A stretch of 5,262 bases of DNA, taken from NCBI GenBank assembly GCA_020059785.1, contig JAGVBL010000009.1, forward strand, positions 1 to 5,262. The letters run 5' to 3'. This DNA comes from Ignavibacteriales bacterium (GTDB taxonomy: Bacteria; Bacteroidota; Ignavibacteria; Ignavibacteriales; Melioribacteraceae). The translations under genes and the position numbers were made by a program. The first letter of the stretch is position 1; every line of letters starts with the position of its first letter. The notes under the pieces are model-generated. The model was not told the origin of the DNA. It saw only the letters and a list, made by a program, of their open reading frames with translations, and did not search any database. Positions 1-5,262 of the stretch are shown here, piece by piece.

Positions 1-2432
1 ACCCAACTACTCCTCCAATGACCTTTACCTATGCAGGTACACCTACCATTGCTAGATTAAGAGTAAGTAACGATGTTAATTTAGCAGGAACAGGAACTGC
101 TTTAACTGTTAGTACATTATTTACACATGATGGCGGTGTATTAAACTTTGGTGCAAAAAACCTAACATTCAGAACAGCGTTTACCAGAACAGCCGGTACA
201 TATACTGCTACAACCGGTTATATGATTTTTGATGCAAATGCTGCCTGGACAGTTGATCAAGGTGATGGATTCTCAATTCCAAATCTAAGATTTACAGCAA
301 CAGGTCTGTTTAATATTGCATTAAGCAACGCTGCTGGTAGAGGAAATGTTACAGTAACTAACGCATTAGACTTTGTACTTGTTGCTCAAACATTAACGAC
401 TAATGGAAAATTAGTAGTAAATGATGGAGTTACAGTAAATTATACAAGTGGTACAACCAGTGCAGCCCCTAATTATGTTGGAACAATTAAACTAGTTGGT
501 CTTAATTATGCAAACCCAACAGCTATTCCGGCTAATATATGGCCAACAACTGCAGGTCTTGTTACATCATTCACAGTAAATGGTGGAGCTGCTGGTGACG
601 TTCTTAATTTACCAGGAAACCGTACAGTTGTATCAACATTAGCATTAACACGCGGTACATTAGGATTGGGTGCTAATACTTTAACACTTGGTACTGGAGC
701 AACAATTACAAGAACAAATTTAGCTGCAGTAACAGTTGGCGCTGGCGGATTTGCATTCCCAGCTGATAATTCAACGAATGTAACCTATTATGCAAATGCT
801 GCTGGTCTTAATACTGGTATTGAACTTCCGGCTACATTGAATAATCTTACCATTTCAAGAAGTGCTAATGGTGTTAATCAAATAGCAACAATTACTTCTA
901 GTGTAACAATAAATGGTACTCTTACAATTTATAACGATTTCACAATTCCAGTTGCTCCTCCAACAGTTAATGTAATTGTGAATGGAAATCTGACAGTTGC
1001 AAATCAATCAGGAACATATGCTTTAGCAACTAATCCAGTTATTACAAATAATCAATCATTAGTAATTGGTGGCGCATCTGGAAACCAGACAATTACAGTT
1101 CCAAACGCTACACCAGCTATTAATATCGGCGCAATTACTATCAATAAAAATTCCGGTAATGTTTTAATTGCCGGCGGAAATTTAGCAACTGGTGCAGTAA
1201 CTTTTGTAAAAGGTAATATTGTAACTGGTAATTTTATTCTTTACTTACCAGCCCCAACAACCGGCGCAGTTGCTCTTGGTGCAACAAGCCAAGGATTTAC
1301 TGGTGCTAATTATCAAAGTCACGTAGTTGGTAATGTTGGTAAAGTATTAGTTAATACTGGTGGAATCGGTGCTTCAACAGAATCACGTATAGTATTACCT
1401 GTTGGTACTGGTGTAGTTTACAGACCGGTAGCAATTAACTTTAATCCTGCATTTGGAGTTCCAACTAATCCAAATACTACAATAGTTGCTAAACATGTTG
1501 ATTCAAATCCTGGTGGTGTTCAGGCATTACCAATAAAGGATGGCGTTGCTCCTGGAATTGATGTTTCCAGATATCCAGCATTCTATTGGTATATTTATAC
1601 AACTCCTAACTCTGTTGGTCCAACAACTCCATTTGACCTTGAATTAACAGCTGGTAACTTTACAGATTATGACTCACCTGCTAATGTTAGAATTATCAGA
1701 AGACATGGCACAGTTGATGACATAAATAACGACTGGTTGTTACAGGGTGCAAACACTGGATATGACAACGAAGTATCTTCAGTAACAGGATTTACAGCAA
1801 TTAACAGAAATGCTAATGCTGGTTTAAGATCCGGTGGTGCTGTATTTACATTGGGTGTTAAGTCTAATATGAAAGTTAAGACTTCAATTCCAAAACAATG
1901 GCTTGTATTATCTGCCGGTGCTAAGAATTACAGCTTAGCAAATTTAATTGAAGGGAATATCGGATCATTGTCATATTCAGCTCAATCATCCAATACATCA
2001 GTTGTTACTGTAGCAGTTAGCGGAACAACATTAACACTTACACCGGTCGCAATTGGTGATGCAAATGTTACTGTTAAAGCAGCTGATGCAGCTAACAACG
2101 ACTTCTTTGCTTACACTTTCCCGGTTAACGTTGGATTAGTAGGTGTTGAAGATGGCGAAATTATTCCAACTGAGTTCTCATTAGCTCAGAACTTCCCTAA
2201 CCCATTCAATCCGACAACCAATATTAAATTCGGATTGCCGAAAGAATCCAATGTAATATTAAGAATCTATAATATTCTTGGTGAAGAAGTTGCTACATTG
2301 GTTAACAAAGTAATGCCGGCTGGATTCCATACAGTTAATTTTGACGCTTCAAGATTAACAAGTGGTCTCTACATCTACAGAATTGAAGCTGACAACTTTG
2401 TTCAGGTTAAGAAGATGATGTTGATGAAGTAA
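1..2432 (+). CDS. Large secreted surface protein with type IX secretion C-terminal sorting domain (5' partial)
   Basis: The reading frame is open from position 3, before the first ATG at 18, and reads P-T-T-P-P-M, so this is the C-terminal part of a longer protein and the ATG is probably internal. Numbering below counts that Met as 1. Residues ~1-430 are rich in Gly, Thr, Asn and Ala and consist of short beta-strand repeats of the 'LNNLTI ... VTINGTLTI' and 'ANTLTLGTGATI' kind, suggesting a beta-solenoid or adhesin-like stalk. Residues ~431-615 hold a module with LPVGTGVVYRP (460-470), a pattern seen upstream of the sorting domain in many Bacteroidota surface proteins. Residues ~626-706 look like a bacterial Ig-like domain. 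Residues 718-804 match the type A T9SS sorting domain (NFPNPFNPTT at 725-734, then YNILGEEVATLVN and SGLYIYRI), which directs export across the outer membrane and cell-surface attachment or release. No cysteine was found, as is common for extracellular proteins. Ligand and function are unknown. The sorting-domain call is firm; the stalk and Ig calls are inference from composition. Confidence 0.88.
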   Translation, partial: PTTPPMTFTYAGTPTIARLRVSNDVNLAGTGTALTVSTLFTHDGGVLNFGAKNLTFRTAFTRTAGTYTATTGYMIFDANAAWTVDQGDGFSIPNLRFTATGLFNIALSNAAGRGNVTVTNALDFVLVAQTLTTNGKLVVNDGVTVNYTSGTTSAAPNYVGTIKLVGLNYANPTAIPANIWPTTAGLVTSFTVNGGAAGDVLNLPGNRTVVSTLALTRGTLGLGANTLTLGTGATITRTNLAAVTVGAGGFAFPADNSTNVTYYANAAGLNTGIELPATLNNLTISRSANGVNQIATITSSVTINGTLTIYNDFTIPVAPPTVNVIVNGNLTVANQSGTYALATNPVITNNQSLVIGGASGNQTITVPNATPAINIGAITINKNSGNVLIAGGNLATGAVTFVKGNIVTGNFILYLPAPTTGAVALGATSQGFTGANYQSHVVGNVGKVLVNTGGIGASTESRIVLPVGTGVVYRPVAINFNPAFGVPTNPNTTIVAKHVDSNPGGVQALPIKDGVAPGIDVSRYPAFYWYIYTTPNSVGPTTPFDLELTAGNFTDYDSPANVRIIRRHGTVDDINNDWLLQGANTGYDNEVSSVTGFTAINRNANAGLRSGGAVFTLGVKSNMKVKTSIPKQWLVLSAGAKNYSLANLIEGNIGSLSYSAQSSNTSVVTVAVSGTTLTLTPVAIGDANVTVKAADAANNDFFAYTFPVNVGLVGVEDGEIIPTEFSLAQNFPNPFNPTTNIKFGLPKESNVILRIYNILGEEVATLVNKVMPAGFHTVNFDASRLTSGLYIYRIEADNFVQVKKMMLMK

Positions 2433-2444
2433 TTATTCACGGGC

Positions 2445-2458
2445 TCAGGCATGCCTGA
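2445..2458. repeat. 14-bp perfect palindrome in the 3' untranslated region
   Basis: TCAGGCATGCCTGA is its own reverse complement and lies 13 bp after the stop codon of the surface-protein gene and about 20 bp before the terminator stem. As RNA it could form a 5-bp stem with a CATG loop. It is unrelated in sequence to the ACCTTCAAGGT repeats further downstream. It could be a protein-binding site, an extra hairpin protecting the mRNA 3' end, or chance. The palindrome itself is directly visible; its function is not. Confidence 0.4.
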
Positions 2459-2477
2459 TCCCTACATGTTTTGCAAG

Positions 2478-2507
2478 AAACCCCGGGCAACCGGGGTTTT
2501 TTGTTTT
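2478..2507 (+). terminator. Rho-independent terminator of the surface-protein gene
   Basis: A perfect 9-bp stem pairs AAACCCCGG (2478-2486) with CCGGGGTTT (2491-2499) around a GCAA tetraloop, which is of the stable GNRA class. It is followed by TTT-G-TTTT (2500-2507). It starts 46 bp past the stop codon at 2432. The T tract is on the + side only, so the predicted direction is + and it should insulate the downstream transposase from read-through. Confidence 0.92.
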
Positions 2508-2522
2508 AAACAAGGGATTCAT

Positions 2523-2580
2523 AACCTTGAAGGTCATTTAGATGCATATAACGGGTCTTGACCTTCAAGGTTGTAGGTTA
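2523..2580 (+). repeat. REP/REPIN-like inverted-repeat element, upstream copy
   Basis: Arms 2523-2536 and 2559-2572 are exact reverse complements over 14 bp (AACCTTGAAGGTCA / TGACCTTCAAGGTT), separated by a 22-nt spacer. Each arm is itself a near-palindrome, ACCTT-N-AAGGT, with central G in the left arm and central C in the right. The spacer carries GAT (2541-2543) and ATAACG (2548-2553). The downstream copy at 3202-3260 has the same arms, with GAT and ATAACG at the same offsets from the arm start: 23 of 31 positions match without gaps over 2523-2553. Both copies continue after the right arm into a similar GT-n-AGGTT tail. This identifies one element family in direct orientation on either side of the transposase. 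The REP/REPIN label is inferred from structure and from association with a RAYT. Confidence 0.8.
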
Positions 2581-2592
2581 CCCTTCAAGGAT
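2580..2592. repeat. Degenerate single copy of the palindromic core
   Basis: CCTTCAAGG at 2582-2590 is the 9-bp core of the ACCTTCAAGGT palindrome with its outer bases changed (ACCCTTCAAGGAT). It starts exactly 20 bp after the right arm of the upstream element, and the two 20-bp stretches 2561-2580 and 2581-2600 are partly alike (shared CCTTCAAGG and a following TGT). It may be a decayed tandem duplication of that arm. Confidence 0.55.
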
Positions 2593-2621
2593 GTGTGCTT
2601 TTTTTATTATTATTGCATATT

Positions 2622-2634
2622 GACCTTCAAGGTC
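2622..2634. repeat. Single palindromic repeat next to the transposase start
   Basis: GACCTTCAAGGTC is a 13-bp palindrome apart from its central base and has the same core as the paired elements. It ends 9 bp before the ATG chosen for the transposase. GCATAT (2615-2620) precedes it, and GCATAT also occurs in the spacer of the upstream element (2544-2549), so it may be the right half of a third, shortened copy. Its place in the leader would let the transposase bind it and affect its own expression; that role is inference. Confidence 0.7.
2629..2633 (+). promoter_or_regulatory. Possible ribosome-binding site inside the palindromic repeat
   Basis: AAGGT lies 10 nt upstream of the ATG at 2644 and is the only purine-rich, Shine-Dalgarno-like string near that start. 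It is the right half of the palindrome at 2622-2634, so a folded repeat would hide it. Shine-Dalgarno use is weak in many Bacteroidota, so this may be coincidence. Confidence 0.3.
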
Positions 2635-2643
2635 TATTGTAAT

Positions 2644-3225
2644 ATGAGTAAAAAATTTTATTATGCAGATACTTACCATCATGTTTATAACCGCGGCGCA
2701 CTAAAATCTAAAATATTCTTTGATAAGGACGATTATAATTATTTTTTACACCGACTAAAGAAGCATGCCGATAAAAATAAAATAGAAATAGTTGCTTACT
2801 GTCTAATGCCCAATCATTTTCATTTATTTGTAAAGCAAACAATAGATAATTACACTATAGGGAAATTCATTGGCGATCTGCAAAATGGATTTACAAAGTT
2901 TATTAACAAAAAGTATAAAAGGAGCGGAGTTGTATTCGAAGGACCTGCTAAAGCAAAATATTTAACCGACAAATCTTATCACAAACCAGTAGTAGAATAT
3001 ATTTTGCATAATCCGGTTTCAGCACATTTAGTTAAGACTGCTGATGGGTGGATTTATTCCTCGGCTAATGAAATAGTATATGATACCAATCGGAAAATAA
3101 CTTCGATTGATGACTTGATTAAAATATATACTTCCCGGGAAAATCTTTTGAGTGCTATCAAGGACTTAGCAGATACAAAATATCCGGTAGAGGAGATTCT
3201 CAACCTTGAAGGTCTCCAGGATTAA
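2644..3225 (+). CDS. REP-associated tyrosine transposase (RAYT), IS200-like HUH/Y1 family
   Basis: This 193-residue protein is of normal length for RAYTs, which are single-strand DNA endonucleases that cut and rejoin at REP hairpins. Motifs in order are YHHVYNRG (11-18), KDDYNYFLHRL (28-38), the HUH metal site within AYCLMPNHFHLFVK (His58 and His60), GVVFEGPAKAKYL (95-107) and EYILHNPV (118-125). The catalytic tyrosine should lie in the helix before NPV; Tyr112 and Tyr119 are the candidates. The ATG at 2644 is preferred because it gives the compact family N-terminus. An in-frame ATG at 2542 would add 34 residues translated from the repeats. The last seven residues (NLEGLQD) and the stop region come from the downstream repeat. 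The gene is bracketed by two homologous hairpin elements, overlaps the convergent DUF255 gene by 26 bp, and has no TnpB partner. All visible catalytic residues are intact, so it may be active or domesticated. Confidence 0.9.
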   Translation: MSKKFYYADTYHHVYNRGALKSKIFFDKDDYNYFLHRLKKHADKNKIEIVAYCLMPNHFHLFVKQTIDNYTIGKFIGDLQNGFTKFINKKYKRSGVVFEGPAKAKYLTDKSYHKPVVEYILHNPVSAHLVKTADGWIYSSANEIVYDTNRKITSIDDLIKIYTSRENLLSAIKDLADTKYPVEEILNLEGLQD

Positions 3226-5262
3226 AATAACGCTCCAGACCTTCAAGGTTTGTTAGGTTTATGATGGGTAACTCGCATGTAAAATTTTTACAGACGTAAA
3301 TCAGTGGAGTCCCTTCTTTTGAAGAATAGTTCTTGAGGTAATTGAAAGGAGGTGAAAGGGGATCGTACCTGGCAACAACAATTTTATTGGGAATAAAATT
3401 CTGATATAATTTCATTATAATATTTTCGACAGCTTCATTCACCTGACTTGAAGAAATAATTATTTCGTATGAGTTACCCCAATAAAAATCCAGGTAGGAA
3501 AGTAGATACGTTGAACCTGATGGGGCACGGTTTACACTCTCAGAAAATGTATCCAGAAGTTTACTAGCATATTCTTCGAACTTATTATTAGCAGTAATCC
3601 TTGATAACCGTAGCAGATTAGAAAACATAACCGAGTTACCCGATGGAATTGCGCCATCGTATATTTCTTTTGTCCTAACTAATAATGAGGTGTCGTCATC
3701 AGTAGAGAAGTAAAACCCGCCGCTCTCATTATCCCAGAATTTATCAATAGCGTTATTACACAATTCTACAGCATGTAAAATATATTTTGTATCGAAATTC
3801 GATTGGTATAGCTCTATCAATCCCCAGATAAAGAATGCGTAATCATCAAGCTTGGCAGAAACACTGGCACGTTTATCACGGTACATGTGTAATAGTTCGC
3901 CACTGTTTGATGTTAGAAATTTATTAATAAAGTCATAACATCCGGCAGCAATAGAAATATATCTATGATTGTTAAAAGATCTTCCGGCTATTGAAAGAGC
4001 TGCAATAACTAACGAATTCCAATCCAGTAAAATTTTATCATCCTTGAATGGATGAATTCTTTTCTTGCGGTAGCCGTATAACTTTTTTCTAATTGATTCA
4101 ATTTTCAGATCAAGCTCGTCATAAGTTAAACCAAGTTTTGCAGATAAATCCTTAAGCGGCTCTTTTAGATGAAGTATATTAGTGCCGTTGAATTTTTTTG
4201 CTGATTCTTCTAAATAATTTCCCGCTTCATTAGCGCTGAATAGACGGGATGCAAAATCAGCATCTTCAATTCCCAGAGCATCAATCAATTCACTTTTATT
4301 CCACACATAAAACTTACCTTCTTCACCCTCACTATCAGCGTCTTCTGCCGAATAAAATCCACCATCATTCGAATGCATATCTCTCAGAAGATACTCAATA
4401 ATTTCTTCAGCAGTTTTCTTAAACTCATTATTTCCTGTAGCAGTAAAAGCTTCAGAGTAAATAATAATCAGCATTGCCTGATCGTAAAGCATTTTTTCGA
4501 AATGGGGCACGAGCCATTCTTTATCGGTAGAATACCTGTGGAAACCGTAACCTACGTGGTCATAAATACCGCCCATCCGCATATTAATTAATGTCTTTGT
4601 AACCATTTCTAATGCGAGCTGATTTCCAGTCTTTTTCCAGTACCGGAGTAAGAACATCAGATTATGCGCAGAAGGGAATTTAGGCGAAGAACCAAATCCT
4701 CCATATTTATCATCGAAACGTTTTGCAAAATGATCGAACGCATTGTCTGTTATTTCTTCTGTTAATTCTACGGAAGAATCTTTTTTGTAAATCTGTGTCA
4801 GGTAATTAGTTATTTCATCTGCGCTGTTAAAGATCTCGCTTCTCTTTGTTTTCCATGCGATATCAATACTTCTAATCAAGTCCTTAAAACCGATTCTACC
4901 ATACCGGTTTTCTTTTGGGAAATAAGTTCCGGCAAAGAATGGTTTTCTATCCGGGGTCATTATAATTGATAATGGCCACCCACCGCTTCCGGTCATCATC
5001 TGACAAACCATCATATAGATATGATCAATATCGGGTCGTTCTTCTCTATCTACTTTTATTGATACAAAAGCATCATTCATAAGTGCGGCAACTTCTTCAT
5101 CCTCAAAAGATTCTTTTTCCATAACATGGCACCAGTGACATGTTGAATATCCAATCGAAAGAAAAACCGGTTTATCTTCATCGGATGCCTTCTGAAATGC
5201 TTCGTCGCTCCATTGAAACCAATCCACCGGATTATGTGAATGCTGCAATAAATAAGGACTTG
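3200..5262 (-). CDS. DUF255 / YyaL / SPATA20-type thioredoxin-domain protein (5' partial)
   Basis: The frame is open to the window edge. Upstream of the TTG codon at 5248 it reads S-P-Y-L, giving the family's conserved SPYLLQH-HNPVDW N-terminus, so TTG is an internal Leu and only a few residues are missing. Numbering takes that codon as 1. An N-terminal thioredoxin-like (DsbH/DUF255) domain has Cys37-His-Trp-Cys40, KVDREERPDID (65-75) and GGWPL (89-93). A second domain of six-hairpin-glycosidase/epimerase-like fold follows, with GGFGSSPKFP (183-192), the conserved block 226-258 (GGIYDHVGYGFHRYS, then PHFEKMLYDQA) and AEDADSEG (301-308). A conserved YVCKNFTC (651-658) is near the end. Length, about 690 residues, is normal for the family. 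No signal peptide is visible, but the very start is missing. The biochemical role is not established; redox or sugar-related activity is suggested by fold only. The tail from about residue 664, including NLEGLE and GDLQG plus the TGA stop, is encoded by the repeat element and is probably not ancestral. Confidence 0.92.
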   Translation of the reverse strand, partial: SPYLLQHSHNPVDWFQWSDEAFQKASDEDKPVFLSIGYSTCHWCHVMEKESFEDEEVAALMNDAFVSIKVDREERPDIDHIYMMVCQMMTGSGGWPLSIIMTPDRKPFFAGTYFPKENRYGRIGFKDLIRSIDIAWKTKRSEIFNSADEITNYLTQIYKKDSSVELTEEITDNAFDHFAKRFDDKYGGFGSSPKFPSAHNLMFLLRYWKKTGNQLALEMVTKTLINMRMGGIYDHVGYGFHRYSTDKEWLVPHFEKMLYDQAMLIIIYSEAFTATGNNEFKKTAEEIIEYLLRDMHSNDGGFYSAEDADSEGEEGKFYVWNKSELIDALGIEDADFASRLFSANEAGNYLEESAKKFNGTNILHLKEPLKDLSAKLGLTYDELDLKIESIRKKLYGYRKKRIHPFKDDKILLDWNSLVIAALSIAGRSFNNHRYISIAAGCYDFINKFLTSNSGELLHMYRDKRASVSAKLDDYAFFIWGLIELYQSNFDTKYILHAVELCNNAIDKFWDNESGGFYFSTDDDTSLLVRTKEIYDGAIPSGNSVMFSNLLRLSRITANNKFEEYASKLLDTFSESVNRAPSGSTYLLSYLDFYWGNSYEIIISSSQVNEAVENIIMKLYQNFIPNKIVVARYDPLSPPFNYLKNYSSKEGTPLIYVCKNFTCELPIINLTNLEGLERYFNPGDLQG
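3202..3260 (+). repeat. REP/REPIN-like inverted-repeat element, downstream copy (overlaps both gene 3' ends)
   Basis: Arms 3202-3215 and 3237-3250 pair perfectly over 14 bp (AACCTTGAAGGTCT / AGACCTTCAAGGTT) around a 21-nt spacer holding GAT (3220-3222) and ATAACG (3227-3232), in the same order, orientation and offset as the upstream copy. The tail TGTTAGGTTTA (3250-3260) resembles the TGTAGGTTA that follows the right arm upstream. CTCCAG occurs twice in the copy (3214-3219 and 3233-3238). The element encodes the C-terminal residues of both convergent genes and could act as a transcript-end hairpin for either strand, but no T tract follows it on either side, so it is not called a terminator. 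Confidence 0.82.

Noticed and set aside
18..20. The ATG at 18 as the true start of the surface protein
   Set aside because: The frame is open to the window edge, no ribosome-binding site or signal peptide is present, and the protein begins within repeat-like sequence.
2523..2634. Repeated near-palindromes as a small CRISPR array
   Set aside because: The repeats are only 9-14 bp, unevenly spaced and alternately oriented, and no cas gene is present; the pattern fits REP-like elements.
2542..2643. A 34-residue N-terminal extension of the transposase starting at the ATG at 2542
   Set aside because: The extension is translated from the repeat elements and a T-rich tract and does not resemble RAYT N-termini, whereas the protein from 2644 begins directly with the family's normal N-terminal strand and YHHVYNRG motif.
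3202..3250. The downstream hairpin as a bidirectional rho-independent terminator
   Set aside because: The 14-bp stem is strong, but neither strand has a T tract after it and the 21-nt loop is large, so a terminator call is not supported.
2523..3260. A classical IS200/IS605 insertion sequence
   Set aside because: There is no TnpB/IscB gene, and the transposase has RAYT features with homologous hairpin elements on both sides, not the distinct left and right ends of IS200/IS605.
4373..4591. A 72-codon open frame on the + strand
   Set aside because: It lies fully antisense to the strongly conserved DUF255 coding region, shows no recognisable motif, and has no separate context.
5246..5248. TTG as the start codon of the DUF255 protein
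   Set aside because: The frame continues upstream as S-P-Y-L into the conserved SPYLLQH motif, so TTG is an internal leucine and the gene runs off the window.

Overview
The window comes from an AT-rich bacterial genome, most likely of the Ignavibacteria/Chlorobi side of Bacteroidota. The main clue is the first gene. It ends in a type IX secretion (Por) C-terminal sorting domain with an 'NFPNPFNPTT ... YNILGEEV ... LTSGLYIYRI' signature, a style very common in Ignavibacteriales. The lineage is an inference from this motif style and base composition. No rRNA or other phylogenetic marker is present.

Layout. (1) Positions 1-2432, + strand: the C-terminal ~809 residues of a large, cysteine-free, beta-repeat surface protein whose 5' end lies outside the window. 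(2) Positions 2433-2643: an intergenic stretch with a 14-bp perfect palindrome, a strong rho-independent terminator, and a cluster of near-palindromic repeats built on ACCTT-C/G-AAGGT. (3) Positions 2644-3225, + strand: a small HUH/Y1 transposase of the REP-associated tyrosine transposase (RAYT, IS200-like) type. (4) Positions 3202-3260: a second copy of the repeat element that also flanks the transposase upstream. (5) Positions 3200-5262, - strand: a DUF255/YyaL/SPATA20-type protein (thioredoxin-like N-domain plus six-hairpin-glycosidase-like domain). It converges on the transposase and is cut at its N-terminus by the window edge.

The most interesting part is the RAYT and its repeats. Two homologous elements of about 58-59 nt, in the same orientation, bracket the transposase. 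Each consists of a 14-bp inverted repeat (AACCTTGAAGGTC ... GACCTTCAAGGTT) around a 21-22 nt spacer, and the two spacers share GAT and ATAACG at identical offsets. Two extra single palindromes sit in the transposase leader. This is the architecture expected of a RAYT/REPIN (BIME-like) system. The downstream copy lies inside coding sequence: it supplies the last residues and the stop codon of the DUF255 protein and the last residues of the transposase, so the two convergent genes overlap by 26 bp within the repeat.

The three genes show no sign of working in one pathway. The surface protein is closed off by its own terminator, the DUF255 gene is a conserved housekeeping-type gene of poorly defined function, and the RAYT appears to be a mobile or domesticated insertion between them.
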